A DNA stretch of 64,000 nucleotides from Botryosphaeria dothidea. Taxonomy: Eukaryota > Ascomycota > Dothideomycetes > Botryosphaeriales > Botryosphaeriaceae. Both the position numbers and the translations under genes were made by a program. The stretch's first letter is position 1; the number at the start of each line of letters is the position of its first letter. The stretch lies in NCBI GenBank assembly GCA_011503125.2, contig WWBZ02000040.1:1116001-1180000 (forward strand), in the 5' to 3' direction. The notes beneath the pieces are model-generated. The model did no database searches, was not told the DNA's origin, and saw only the letters and a program-made list of their open reading frames with translations. Shown one piece after another: positions 13,532 to 25,979 of this stretch.

Positions 13532-14599
13532 GGTTTGATAGAAAGAGGTGGCAAAAACTCGACGGGACGGAGTCTAGGACCTTTGGGCGGCCGATGCGTC
13601 AGATGGGAATCGTACGAAGTGGAGACCCGCAATATCCGAGAAGCTTCAGCGAAGCTTGATGGGGATAAAGGACGGCGGGAGGAAGCGGACAGTCTGGAGC
13701 CGTGTTTGGGGCGACAATGGGGGCTTTCGGTGGGAATTCGGGCGGGTCTCGTGGCGGATTGCGTATCCCAGAGGCGTCTCGCAGCGGCAGTGGCGATGAG
13801 GCGGCAGAAGATGTGGATCCTCCAGCTGTAACGACAGTGGCGGGAGGGCGGGCGGACAGATGGGAGAGAGAGGCAGAAGGTTAAAAGCGTTGAGGAAGTG
13901 GGATTGTTGGAGTTTGGACGGAGGATACCCCGCGGCCATGATGCCACCCACGCGCCACGCCCGGGCTGTGGCTGGTGCTGTGGCTGGAGGGCATGCGGAG
14001 GCTTTCACGTGGATAATGCGAAATGGGAAAGCGCGTCTCGGGTCGCTGCGGGCGGCCGGAGTGCGGGATCCGACGAATCTGGAGGCTGCAGATGTCAACA
14101 TCGAGCACGCGCATCATCACACAGAACCACTGCTGCACCGCTGCAGCTCCCATATCATTTCCGCCCCACCACTCCCAGCTCGGCCGACCCGCCGCCATGC
14201 CCGCGTCTGCAGCACAAAGCGACCCTGGGTGAGCTGCTCGTCGCCCTTGTCCATCATCATCGGCGTCATCGCGCAGGGAGTGCCGTGTGTGTCTCCGTAC
14301 CCCCATACCCGCGGCCCTCATCCGACGCTCCAGCATCTGCACCTACCACAGCATTGCCATCCCTCGCTCCTCGCTCTGCCCTCGTGCGAGCTTTGCATCG
14401 CGGCTTCAATGGCAGCCCGCAAGTATTTAACGCCTCCCTCCCGTCCCCCCTCCCCAACTCTCCCGCTCAACACCAGAGATACCCCACATCTAAAACTATA
14501 TTTAACCACCCCTCCCCTCCTCCCCATCCTCAACACCACCACCATCCCACCAGCCTACCTCCCTCCCCCCCTCCCGCTCCCGACAACCACCGCTCCCCA
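13532..14599. promoter_or_regulatory. Divergent promoter, pyroglutamyl peptidase and FAD monooxygenase
   Basis: This is a 1.07-kb divergent intergenic region. The last 160 bases before the monooxygenase ATG are strongly pyrimidine-rich (runs of CCTCCC and CCCCTCCC), as in many mould 5' leaders. Open frames across it are by-products of high GC content. Confidence 0.4.
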
Positions 14600-15949
14600 A
14601 TGTCGACCGACCGCAACTTCGACATCGCCGTCGTCGGCGGCGGCATCGCCGGCGCCACCCTGACCATCGGCCTGCTGCGCGCCAACGTGCGCGTCACGCT
14701 CTACGAGTCCGCCCACGCCTTCGGCGAGATAGGCGCGGGCGTCGCACTGGGCGCCAACGCCGCGCGCGCCATGTCGCTGATCGCGCCCGAGGTGCGCGCC
14801 GGCTTCGAGCGCGTCGCGACGTACAACACGTGGGACTCCAAGAAGCACATCTGGTTCGACTTCCGCCGCGGCATGGGGCGGCCCGGCGCGCACGCCGACG
14901 CGGGGCAGGGCGCCATGATCGAGGGCCTGACGGCGCCGGCCGGGCAGGCCGCCGTGCACCGCGCCCACTTCCTCGACGAGATGGTCGCGCTGCTGCCGGC
15001 CGGCGTCGCCCGGTTCGGGAAGCGCCTGCAGGACATCGAGACCCTGCCCGATGGGAATGTCCGGCTGCGCTTCGTGGATGGCAGCGAGGCGGTGCATAGC
15101 GCGGTGATTGGGTGCGACGGCATCAAGAGCCGCACCCGCCAGATCGTGCTGGGCGACGACCATCCCGCTGCGAAGGCGCGCTACAGCGGCAAGTATGCGT
15201 ACAGGGGCCTGATCCCGATGGACAGGGCGGCCGAGCTGCTGGGCGACGAGCTGGCCCGCAACGCGCAGATGTATCTGGGGTACCACGGGCACGTCCTGAC
15301 CTTCCCGATCGAGCACGGCGCGACGATGAACGGTACGTCTGCACATCATCATCAGCAGCTTTGCAAAGGCATCGAATACTGACCGTGCATGTTTTCAGTC
15401 GTCGCCTTCGCCAGCAGCAAGTCCTGGGACGACCCCAACTGGGTCGTGCCGACGACGAAAGAGGCGCTGTTCAAGGACTTCGAGGGCTGGTCGCAGCACG
15501 TCAAGAGCATCATGAGCCTCATGCAGAAGACGGACATCTGGGCCCTCTTCGAGCACCCGCCCGCGCCGCGCTACACGCGCGACCGCATCTGCCTCATCGG
15601 CGACGCCGCCCACGCCACCACCCCGCACCAGGGCTCCGGCGCCGGCATGGCCATCGAGGACGCGTGGCTGATGAGCGCGCTGTTGGCCGACGTGAAGGAT
15701 GTGTCGGATGTGCAGGCGGCGTTTAATGCGTTTGAGAAGGAGCGGATCGAGCGGACGCACAAGCTCGTGACGACGAGTAAGGAGGCGGGCCAGCTGTATG
15801 ATTTTGAGTTGCCGGGGCATGAGGACGATGTCGATAAGATTGCGAAGAATTTGCGGAACAGGATGGGTTGGATTTGGAACGAGGATTTGGAGAAGGAGCT
15901 TGAGAGGGCTAGGAGGACGTTCAAGGATGAGGTGAGGGCGAATCTATAG
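14600..15949 (+). CDS. FAD-dependent aromatic monooxygenase, salicylate-hydroxylase type
   Basis: Predicted class A flavoprotein hydroxylase using NAD(P)H and O2 on an aromatic substrate; salicylate is the family's namesake. Exons 14600-15332 and 15399-15949 (GT-AG intron of 66 nt) give 427 residues, a normal family length. The dinucleotide-binding motif is at residues 12-18 (VGGGIAG), with the FAD-ribose loop following as ESAHAFGEIGAGVALGANA. The DG motif is AVIGCDGIKSRTR, and the second FAD motif is LIGDAAHATTPHQGSGAG in exon 2. No signal peptide or membrane segment is seen. Frames are clean. The exact substrate cannot be read from sequence; other members of this fold act on kynurenine, urate or polyketides, but the GIKSRTR/ATTPHQG pattern is the salicylate-hydroxylase look. 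Confidence 0.9.
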
Positions 15950-17952
15950 ACGTTGTTTTTGATAGAAGAAAATCTCAGTTTTTTTTTAGTTTTTTTTAGT
16001 TTTTTTTGGCGTCAATGAGGGAACGACGAAGTAGGGAATGAGCGGATGGGTTTATTTGAGTGAGGGACGTGATCTGAGATGTATGGATCCAGTGGAATGA
16101 TCCGGGGAGCCTCAAACACGCCGGCTGGCGAATGAGGTGAGCGCTGGTGGATACGCTTCTGACTCTTGGAAGGCAAAAGTGGCCGAGGTGTGTGAGATCT
16201 CGAGTACCCACATGGGCCAGGTAAGGAAGTTGCTTCCGCCGGTGATGGCTGGACTCCGAGTCTCCTTTGGTCTTTTTTGGGGTGGTCTGAGCTGCTGGCT
16301 TGTGAGGGTCCTTTCAAACCGCATTCCCTTCTTCGACATTGACATGCTTTGTTTGCTGGGCAAGAAGATGTTAATGGGGAAGATTTTTCGCCCCAAATCA
16401 TCGTTTCGTTACCTCTTTCTATTCCCGTGAGTGGCAGAGGCTCTCGATCCCCCTTGCCCGGTAGTATGGACGTGGTGTTGCGGTGGGTAACCAGCAACCA
16501 TCAACTTCTTCCGCCCTTGTTGGATAGTTTTAGTTTGCAACTTTGGCATCGCTAGGCTCGCTTAATTGCTGGCGGTCTCTACACTTTCCCCTTCTATGCT
16601 CCGCGCGACCACAGTGATCGTGGTTTTCTGGCCCATGATTCGCCGGCCTCACCATCCAAAAACAAAACACCCAATCGGTATTCGTTCTCGTTATTTCTCC
16701 GTCACATTGAGTAATGAAACTCTGGAGAAAGCATTCGGATGCTTACTTGGGAGCGCTCTTATAGCCTGCAACGCCCTGGTCTTCAGAGTCGGTCTGAGCC
16801 GCTGCCGCTGCGGGGTCGTGAGGGCCGTCTTTCCGTGCTCAATGATCAATAGTCTCGCTCTAGGCTTCAGTGTTGTATTTGGTTCTTCCTCTGTACCTTT
16901 TGCTAATTGCCACATGTGTGGTGCAAAGAAGGGAAGCTGAAACCCCCGTCCGGAAACTGCGTCCTTTGCACACGGGCTCAATTTTACGGTGTACCGTCGT
17001 CCAGTCGTGTCTCAAGCTCGACTGTCCTGGAGACTCGAAGGATTGATACTGCTCAGCGTCACTAATCAAAGTTCTGTATCATTTCAGAGTGCCTCTTTTG
17101 CTTTTTCTTTTGCTACTATACTCTATTATTTGCTTATGTTGATGGTTTTTATAAGCATGCTGGTGAATTGACGGGACTGGAATCCTATACAATAAGCGAA
17201 AATGGAGTTTTGGGTTAAAGTCGAGGAACTCAGTGTTTGGAAATGTGTTGATGGGAGATTATGGAACAACAAGCAGTGTGTATTATGTGTCGCCCTCCTT
17301 ATCTGACATGGCATACTTCATCGCATCACGTGTGTACATTGACGGTTTTGATAACCATTCCTTAGGCAAAGGCTTTACGAGAGGTCTGATTTTCGAGCCA
17401 CATTTCTTCCCCTTTAACGAGTCGGTTCTCTCGCTGTCTCTGTTTCAAAGGCATATCTCCTCGCCACCAAACGTTACACCCCAAGACCGAGTTACAATTC
17501 AAGCCTGAATCATCGGTGAATTTAGCTGAGCTACCAGTCATAATAGTGTGCGTCTCAAAGATTGGCTGACCAGCGCGTGGAGCGTATTTAAATGGCGTCG
17601 TTCCTTTAGGTACAAAAAATTGTGTTTAGGTAGGACCCTTCTTTTTTTGCTTGTGCCCTCTAACGCCTTCTGGTGAAGACCTCATAACGCGCGGTCAGGG
17701 TTCTGCAACACTACATTTACAGAACCTGATAAGAAAGCCACCTTTCCTGGTAGAAGTAGGGCGCATAATCGTCAAGATAGAATTTACAGGAGTAAGGACT
17801 AAGGCGTAGGCAGTGGAAGCATTCATCCAGACGTAAATGTACTTAACCTTAACGGCAAGAGCACCATTACATAGCCCTTAAGTTGAGAAAAACACTTGAG
17901 ACTCCCGTACATACGAGCTGGACTTAGGAAAACTAATCGTCGAATTGTGATA
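15950..17952. other. 2-kb stretch without a recognisable gene
   Basis: Frames such as 16012-16497 (minus) and 16566-16940 (plus) show no domain. The part from 17,500 on is AT-rich and carries a 26-base segment (from 17816) resembling the hairpin arm at 21510. Confidence 0.4.
15977..16007. repeat. Tandem AGTTTTTTTT repeat in a 3' flank
   Basis: Three successive units of AG plus 8-9 T lie just past the monooxygenase stop. Confidence 0.85.
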
Positions 17953-19530
17953 TCAGGGGAGACCAGTGATGAGATTTAGCCCTTGCCTTACCCACAGCTT
18001 CAGCGGCGCTAGAGTTCTGCCGTGGGCTGCCATGATTGCCGCACTCTCTTCCTTAGTATACCTCCCTTCCGAGTAGTAAGGTACGTAAGCAGGAAAGACA
18101 GCTTTGAGGGTGAGTTTTGGCAGGTTCAAAGCATCCTCGTCGCTCGCCACCGCATCCTCGACTCCCTCGTCGTCTCTCGGCGCAACCATCTCTATCGTCC
18201 GCAGCCAATCAGCCCACGCCGGGTCTGTTCCCGTCCGAAGCGCTTCCGCGGACCGTCCCTGCTCGTAGTACAAGACAACATCCACCTTCCGGAGGTGCCT
18301 CAGCATCCCCCACCTCGCGACCACATCCGCCAAAAAGACAGAAGCAGCGAGACGCCGTGGCGGCGCACCGACGGGACCGAGCTGATGCCGCCCGTCGGGC
18401 AAGATGACGAAGCGGTTGTGTCGGAAGAAGACGGCCAGGCTTTCGGCGCGCACGGCGCGGCACACGAGAAAGAGACTCAGCGGCGGCTCCCAGCAGCGGC
18501 AGCGGTTGCGCGCGGTGCTCGCGGCGGCGTGGCGGCGGCGGCAGAAGCAGCTCGTCTGCGCCGCCGCGCGCCAGCACTGGCGGTGCTGGCACCCCCGGTG
18601 GGCGTGGTACGCCATGTCGTAGCGGCCTTCGTCGTCGATGTCGTGGTTGGGCCGCGCGCAGCGCCCGGATTCGCCGTCTCGCACGACGAACGCTGGGGCC
18701 CTGTTGAAGGGCCCCGCAGGGTACCATGCGACCTCACAGGAGGGGGTCACCAAGTCGGTGTAGGTGAGGATGTGGCGGCGGAGCTCGTGGGGGAGGTCGA
18801 GAAAGCGGAAAGGTTCGTCGGCACGGTATGTCCCGGTGGCCGTGAGGACGGCCCGGTCAGCGAGACTTTGCAGCTCGGCATTTCCTCGAGGACCGAGACG
18901 AATGCTGCATGCTGCTATCGGAGCAGTAGGGAGGTTGAGCAACGGATCCAAGATGAGCTGTGCTGCTTCAATATCTCCAGTATCTGCGACTATGTGAAGC
19001 TGGAGTCGTGAGTGCAGATTGACCAATATGTAATTGGTAAGCGTATCCTGCCACTCCCTGAGCATTGACTGGTGACTAGGGTATGATGATCGAATAAATC
19101 CGTCAGGCCGTTCACCATCGACATGATAGCAACCAACATTCTTGCCGCGAGAGTCGCTATTGAGAATGATGGTCAAGCTTCCTAAGGCTTGTACTGACTG
19201 CGCACGGACGTTACGTAGTAAGGAAAAGCCAGTCTTCTCTTTGTAGATGAACAGGAAGCTATTTGAGGAGTAGAAAATCTGGCCAACCTCCGCAGAAACA
19301 TCTCGAGAGGTCAAACTCAGGTTGCGAAATATCGTTGACTGCTCATCGGTAAACTCCTCGCGCAATGGATTATGCGAAGAATCTCTTGGACAAAGCTCGA
19401 CAATGTATCCGGTGACGAGGTTGGCATACTCGTATATGCGTCGCCGAGTTTCGGGTGATAGATCGAATATTGACCGGCGATGAGTACAGTCCCTGGAGCT
19501 GAAGAACTCACAGACACGCCGCTGGCGCAT
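17953..19530 (-). CDS. F-box-like hypothetical protein with a duplicated module
   Basis: A single exon of 525 residues. Residues 21-40 (IFDLSPETRRRIYEYANLVT) and 241-262 (FRFLDLPHELRRHILTYTDL, then VT) are two copies of an F-box/2EXR-like helix. Each copy is followed by a matching second element: LSLTSRDVSAEVGQIFYSSN near 71-90, and LFLVCRAVRAESLAVFFRHN later. A Cys/His-rich patch (HRGCQHRQCW, SCFCRRRH, RCRCW) separates the second pair. Proteins with one such module are abundant in moulds and of unknown function, sometimes presumed adaptors for ubiquitin ligases. The tandem arrangement is the odd feature. GC content rises sharply in the C-terminal half. Start chosen as the first ATG before the module. 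Confidence 0.75.
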   Translation of the reverse strand: MRQRRVCEFFSSRDCTHRRSIFDLSPETRRRIYEYANLVTGYIVELCPRDSSHNPLREEFTDEQSTIFRNLSLTSRDVSAEVGQIFYSSNSFLFIYKEKTGFSLLRNVRAQSVQALGSLTIILNSDSRGKNVGCYHVDGERPDGFIRSSYPSHQSMLREWQDTLTNYILVNLHSRLQLHIVADTGDIEAAQLILDPLLNLPTAPIAACSIRLGPRGNAELQSLADRAVLTATGTYRADEPFRFLDLPHELRRHILTYTDLVTPSCEVAWYPAGPFNRAPAFVVRDGESGRCARPNHDIDDEGRYDMAYHAHRGCQHRQCWRAAAQTSCFCRRRHAAASTARNRCRCWEPPLSLFLVCRAVRAESLAVFFRHNRFVILPDGRHQLGPVGAPPRRLAASVFLADVVARWGMLRHLRKVDVVLYYEQGRSAEALRTGTDPAWADWLRTIEMVAPRDDEGVEDAVASDEDALNLPKLTLKAVFPAYVPYYSEGRYTKEESAAIMAAHGRTLAPLKLWVRQGLNLITGLP

Positions 19531-21818
19531 GTTTCTCCGGCTGAAGAATTCTGCAAAGGAATTGGTGCAAGAATATAGCGCATCAAGGGCCTGCTGCTGC
19601 AGGTGAAGGTATCTGTATCGTAAGTTGTCGAGCCTGCTGCCTAAAGGGCGGTAAGTTGATCTGTCGCGCGCTTAATAATCAGAACCCTTGTTCTTGGCTT
19701 CGATGCTGGGCAATGCATCATTTTTCATCTTTCAGATACAATCACTTCGCAAATATTCTGCCTGAGAGCGGCACATCTTATGATTCTGCTATGACAACAA
19801 CTGTGCTACCTATTACTGAACCCATATGCTACGATTTGGTACCCGTGTGCACAACAAGTGCTTTGAGAAATCGACGATCTTGTCAATGTATGCCTCTTCA
19901 ACAGCGAATTAATCTACAGTGACGTGGGAAGCCCTTGGGTGGTAGAAGGGTATGGCGCGATATGGTGGACCCGTATAAGGAATTTGGATTCTCCGAGATA
20001 CGGTCAGCTTGCCATGAACCTTTATCTGGACGGTAAGAGGAGAAGAGATCTGGGGGATTGCGTACAAGTGGTCTCGTAAGCCGGCACTCTTGGTCGATAC
20101 CGTACAGAGGAAAGAAGGCAAGATGCAGTTACAGAGAAAGAAAATGCACATCCCCGCGACCTTACTCGAGCACTCTACCTCCACGACACCGCCTCCATCC
20201 CAAAAGACCCACCCGTTAGAAAAACGCTCCACATTGGTACTGTGGAAGGAAGTCAAGCTCTCTACATTAAACTGTCTGATACAGCACAAATGGGAGCGGA
20301 GATACGCGGTTCCCTAATGAGGTGAAGTACATCTGATCCTACATATGCTCAAAGGGTCTCCGCTACATGAGAGGACCTCAAATACGTATCACCAAAGGAC
20401 CAATTCATCGAGAGGCGTATTCGCCTGGACATGGGCGTATTTATGCACGGCATTTCGTTATCAGCCGTCGTTCCAGCGCAAATATTGGTGATAGCTAGAC
20501 GGCCTGCAATGTAAACAGTGGAACTGCGTTTTATTAATCGAAAACTTTTCCCAAGTTCAGCTAAGATTTTACTTCTACGGACCGAGTTTAATAGACAAGC
20601 CATCTTTGACAGATACTTGTCCACGTACTACTTGGGGAAATTAGAGATACCAACAAGCTGCGTGCTGTTGCTTGACTCTACTGCAGCATTCGATTGATGC
20701 TTCTTTCCTTACCCTACATCTCGTTTCTACGAATCAAGCGGAGAGGGTTCTTGGACGTCACTGTATAGTTGTGGGGAAATAAATACGCCTTACAGCGTCA
20801 GCTTGAATGCAGTGAGCGATTCAGTCCTTCCCCCCTCTTCTCCGATACCTCAATATCTGCATCGTGCTCATCACCAACGCCTAAAGAGCCAGACCAGCAC
20901 CACCTCTCCTTACTCAACTGCCCCGGATGAGGCTACCCACCGTCACTCTTCACTTTCGGCATCGACAAGACTGCAGCGACGTGGTCCGCGCTGGCTGAAA
21001 GCCGACCAAGCGGGCGACCAGAGAGTGGGATGGCCGATTTGGTATCTGGACAGGACAGGTGTCTACTGCGTCGCTATCGCAGCATCGAGAGGCCAGCTAC
21101 TTGCACATAAGGAAGCGCAAAAGCCGGAGGTGACGGCGGGTTATATACCTCGCAGAACCAGAGGACACAGGGTCTGCGTGTGACGAACGTCTGCATCAGC
21201 ATCCACCTGATGTCATTGCGTGTGATCAAGAGCCCCTGAAACAAAGGAGGGAAAAAGTGCATCTACCAACAATATGGATATCCTACATAAAACATCAAAA
21301 ATCGACTGCGCGTACATACATACAGCAGACTACATGTCATACCTCCGTCTCCATCCATACATGACCCTATTGACCGGCGGCTAACAGCATGAAAACTCCC
21401 AATGTCGACAGCAAAAATGCGCTCACTGAGTTTTACCTCCTAGTCGTAACTATATTAAACGTAAGCAGGAATCCCGAATTCCAGAACCACCCAATACCCG
21501 CAGGAGTCGAAGCATTCATCGCGACGCAAATGTCACTGTTTTCTCTGATCATTTCCACCCGGATGAATGCTTTAACCCCCCATGACACGGCTGCAGAAAT
21601 ATTAAGAAGCGAGGAGACACCCCATCATTCCGTGCAGCAGGATCATACCCGCTACCCAATTATGGAACATACACATCACAGCACGTCCCTCATCAGCCAC
21701 AGGGCACGACGCCCAGCTCAGCCATCGAGTCACCCCAATTCGAGTACGCTGTGTATGTCGAACAATCAGCCTTTCCGAACACTCAAGATCCGAATGACTA
21801 CCAAAATGAATTTCCCAA
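19531..21818. other. 2.3-kb stretch without a recognisable gene
   Basis: Short frames only. The composition is mixed and locally AT-rich near 20,300-20,700. It contains a short imperfect palindrome, listed separately. Confidence 0.4.
21510..21572. repeat. Imperfect inverted repeat (23-bp arms)
   Basis: Arms 21510-21532 and 21550-21572 match at about 18 of 23 positions around AAGCATTCATC, with a 17-base loop. Similar arms occur singly at about 17816-17841 and 54906-54924. Confidence 0.4.
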
Positions 21819-24282
21819 TCACTTACACATGGGCAACGAATCCAACTGCGGCCAAAAGTCCAAATCCCAATCCAGCTGCTGCAAATCCCCCACACTACTC
21901 CCATCTCCATCGACCTGCTGGTTGTGGTGCACGCCTGCATCATCCAACAACATGGCGCCATCCGCTGGCAAAGCGCGCGGACTGAGCACGCCGTTGACGC
22001 CGTTCTCGACCGCCGGCGGCGGCGAGGCGTTGCTGTGCGGGTGGGACGAGGAGGACGAGGCCGACACCTGCCTGCTGAGCTCGTCGCGCAGCTCCTCGAG
22101 GATGATGCTGTAGCGCATGCTGGGGGCGTTGGCCTCGGTGACGTCGGCGAGGTACTGCTGGCACGTGTCGGCGAGCGAGAGGAGGTCGCGGTGCTGGAAC
22201 AGGACGTCGGCGGTGCCCTGGCGGCGGGATTGGAGGAGGTAGAGGTAGGTGATGGCGAGGGCGTTGAAGGCTACGTACTGTAAAGAGAGGGGAGACGTTA
22301 GCACAGGACGGGCCGGCAGAGTTGATAGCGGACTGACCTGGGTGAACCAGAAGGATGAGAAGGGTTGGCCCTCGGAGATGTAGTTCAGTGCCATTTCGAT
22401 GGCTGTACGCGCTGCTCGGAGGCATTCGTCGACGCATTCGCGTGTGGCGGGGTTGGATGACGAGAAATGGCTCCCATATCTGGACATATTTAAGATGAAC
22501 GGCCTGTTGACAAGCATGACTGCATGGGCATAAGCAAGCTTCAGTACAGTCGACTGACGGCGGAAGATCGGTATCAAGCTAGATGGCCGGATTGCGCCAG
22601 AGAGATAAGCAGGAAGCTGTTCCTTCCATTCCTTGAGAGATTTGTTATGCCCAGCTGCTGTTGCTATGCGCTCTGATTCCGTCCGCGATGGCATGGTATA
22701 CTGTTCCTTAGCCGCCTTTCCAACGATTTTGGTGAGCTTGGAATGGAACACAGCTGCATCCTCCAGACAATCGTTCTGAGCGGGTGATACTATTTCATTG
22801 GCTTTGAGGTCTTCGTCGTTGACAGACAGAGGATACTCCTGGCTGATATCGTCATCTTGAATCCATCTTGGTCTTCCGAACATAACAGACAAGTATCGGT
22901 CGGTGGTGTACATTGACCAGAACAGGCGTCTTTGGCACTCACGACCGATAAGCGACTCGCTCTTGTCACTCAAGCTGCGTCGGCGGTGTAGACCAAGAGC
23001 CATGGCCAATTGCACGGTAGTGCCGAAGGTGAACCATGCCTGATTTGATCTTGCGGTGCTCAACAGGTAGTGGACTAGCGCAAACCTTGCCTGGACAGAC
23101 TCAAGGGTAGCGGGGCCAGTCTCCTTTGAGAGGAGAGACTGAGCTTCCCGGTAATACATCTCACTTTCCCGGCGGATGTTCAGCTCAGGATCCTTTATCC
23201 GACTCAGCTCATACAGCGTTGCTATAGCGAGAATCACCAGAACAACAGCTTTCTTCGCCGGATGCAGGGATGAGGTGGGGTCATGCATAGCGGCAAGCCA
23301 CGACTCGAGAGTCGGCCTATGCAGAAACCTGTAGGTGGGCGCAGCGAACTCAAAATACCTGGTCAGGAGATAGTCGGTGCGGGTTGCAGAAGGCAACGAT
23401 AGGTCGGGGCCCGAAGCCGCCGGCGGGTCTTTGTCACCATAGTTGAAGATGGTGGCGTCCTTGGGGCTCGCGTGGTTCGACTCGTCCGACAGCTTCTCTT
23501 TGAGGGCGCGGGCCTGGCCCAACTTCCTTAGAGCTCTCCGCAGCCATGCGACACTGGAGCTCGGACCCAAGTAGTGGCCATCAAAGTTTCCGTCGGGCTC
23601 CGGGGAGGGCCGGCGCGAGGGATCCTTGCTCGTCGGATCCTGCACGGCCGGCGGGCGCCATTGGTCGGCAGCCGACACCAAGGGCTGCACTGAAGCTCTC
23701 CGCTGCTCTATTGTCGCACCATTGGGCTGCGGTTGCTGGAAGGTCGGAAGCGGGGGCAGAAAGGAGGGAGGCTGCGGCTGGGTGAAGACCTGGCCTGGAG
23801 ACTGCACAGGCAGGCCGTATGCAGAGCTCAGGGAGTGGTGGCGCTGAGCAGCGATCTCCGGGGATTGTGGGCCCCGACTAAGCTCGGGAGAGGGGGCATT
23901 GGCGTCGGAGGTGGTCGCGGTGCGGGTAGACGAGGGGCGGCGGTCGCGATCGGCAGCGAAGTTCACATGATGGGATTCGGCGGCGAGGATGAGGGCGTCG
24001 AGACCGCGCGACGAGGGCGGAGTGGTGAAGCGGCCGCGCGTATAGCTGGCGAGATAGGTGCAGGGCTTTGCAGCCTTCTCACACGAGGGACATGGCTGGG
24101 TTCCGGTGCAGCGCTTCTTCTTCCTGGGGCGGGCGGAGAGTTAGGCGTGGGCTGGGTGTGGGGGAGCTTTTTCCTTACGCTTTACAGGCGTCGCAGGCGC
24201 GGGTGATCTTCCTGCGCTTTTCGGGATGCTGCTGGGGCGCGGGGGTGGACGAGGCCTGGGACAGCGGCGACACAGCAGCCAT
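21819..24282 (-). CDS. Zn2Cys6 transcription factor with Fungal_trans domain
   Basis: Exons 24179-24282, 22338-24123 and 21819-22277 give 782 residues. The zinc cluster is split by the first intron, with cysteines at residues 30, 33, 40, 46, 49 and 56 (TRACDACKA, then KKKRCTGTQPCPSCEKAAKPC). A Pro/Gln/Ser-rich linker follows. The regulatory domain begins near TDYLLTRYFEFAAPTYRFLH and continues through LFWSMYTTDRYLSVMFGRPR, the usual signature of PF04082. The 60-nt second intron (22278-22337) contains no stop, so retention would add 20 residues in frame. The tail is acidic and hydrophobic (LDWDLDFWPQLDSL), a likely activation region. The gene is divergent from the aldo-keto reductase at 24774. 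No lesion was seen. Confidence 0.9.
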
Positions 24283-24773
24283 TGCGTGCGGAAAAGACTG
24301 CGAGCAGGCGGAAACGCTGGGAGGTGTTTGCTTTAGTAGTTCCGACCGACGGCTGCGTGCGGGGCCCCCAGATTTTCGCGCGCGCATCCTGGCACCACCT
24401 GCTCTGATCCCTCGGCTGACCGCGCCCAGGCTCCCTTGCTCGACTCACCACCAGACAGACAGCAGCGCTGCGCCGCGACGTCCACCGCCTCGTCGCCGCA
24501 GTCCCCGGGCCCTCGGTGCGCGCCGGGCGGGCGGGCGGGCGACGCTCAATGGGCGGTCTTGGGCAGCCTGCGCTCCACCCGTTTTCCGCCGGGCCTCCGC
24601 CGCACCACCGACGTCCTGGCGCAGTTATCCGCTCGTCCTTCCGACATGTGCTCCACCAAGCTCCACCAGATCCCGCCATTAATCATGCTCGACCCGCCAA
24701 AAGCCTGTCGCAATCGCTCACAAAACTCTCTCTCGCCCTCTTCGCACCCCCCATTGACACCCCATAGTCGACA
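24283..24773. promoter_or_regulatory. Divergent promoter, Zn2Cys6 regulator and aldo-keto reductase
   Basis: A 491-bp shared upstream region, GC-rich near the regulator and C/T-rich next to the reductase start. The arrangement would allow joint control, but no repeated operator was found. Confidence 0.4.
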
Positions 24774-25824
24774 ATGCCTCTCCCAACGCACTTCACGCTC
24801 AACACTGGCGCCAAGATCCCCGCTGTGGGCTTTGGAACATGGCAGGCCGCCCCGCACGAAGTCGAGAAGGCCGTTGAAATCGCCTTGCGCGAAGGTGGGT
24901 TGCTCCCGAAAATTGCGCGGTCCATTCCTGCCAGTGGGTCCCGCTGACGTTTGTCTCTGTCGAGCAGGCTACAGACACATCGATGCGGCCGCCATCTACC
25001 GCAATGAAACCGAGGTCGGCCTGGGCATCCGCAAGTCTGGCGTCCCGCGCGACCAGATCTTCATCACCTCCAAGCTGTGGAACACCAAGCACCGCCCGGA
25101 GGATGTCGAGGCTGCCCTCGACAAGACGCTTGCCGATCTGGGCACTGACTATGTCGACCTGTACCTGATGCACTGGCCTGTCGCCTTCGCGCCCGGCGAC
25201 AAGTTCTTCCCGCTGGACGAGCGCGGCGTCTTCAAGCTCGATGACGTCGACCCGGCTGAGACGTACAAGGCCTTGGAGAAGCTGCTGCAGACCGGCAAGG
25301 CCGAGGCCATCGGCGTCTCCAACTTCAATATCCGCCGCCTCGAGGACCTGCTGAGCAAGACCAGCATCGTGCCCGCCGCCAACCAGATCGAGGCGCACCC
25401 GTACCTGCAGCAGCACGAGTTGACCGACTACTGCAAGAAGAAGGGCATCCTCATCGAGGCCTACTCGCCGCTCGGCAACAACCAGACCGGCGAGCCGCGC
25501 ACCGTCGACGACCCCAAGGTCCACGAGATCGCAAAGGGCCTGGGTGTGGATCCCGGCGTTCTGCTGGATAGCTGGGGCGTGCAGCGCGGAACCGTCGTTC
25601 TTCCCAAGAGCGTGACGCCGCACCGCATCGCATCCAACCTGAAGGTGAATGAGCTTCCCGAGGACGCGTACGCAGCCCTCAACGCGCTGGAGAGGCACAA
25701 GCGTTTCAACTTCCCCGGTTTGCGGTGGGGCTACGACATTTTCGAGGAGGTCGGCGATGCGGAGAAGGTCAAGAAGAGCGCCGAGAGCTTCGGCGAGGAG
25801 AACAAGACCAAGTTCACCGTGTAA
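24774..25824 (+). CDS. Aldo-keto reductase (glycerol/aldose reductase type)
   Basis: Exons 24774-24894 and 24968-25824 give 325 residues, the usual AKR length. The tetrad is complete: Asp46 and Tyr51 in [12 protein letters not shown], Lys76 in SKLWN and His109 in LMHWP. Cofactor-end motifs [13 protein letters not shown] and the GVSNFN strand are present, pointing to NADPH use. The N-terminus [18 protein letters not shown] is the standard first barrel strand. It is cytosolic, with no targeting signal. The [14 protein letters not shown] loop resembles fungal Gcy1/glycerol-dehydrogenase-type members, but the substrate is not certain. It is divergent from the Zn2Cys6 regulator. Confidence 0.92.
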
Positions 25825-25979
25825 AGGTGGAGTCGATTGTGTTCCTGGAGACGCGGTCTGAGTGCTGCATCCAGGATCAACTTTCCTCGAAAAATTCATC
25901 TTGATACCAGGTTTCCACCTATACACTCAGATAGGGATCTAGACATAGAAGGAATAAAAAAAACCAGACAACTCTTCCC

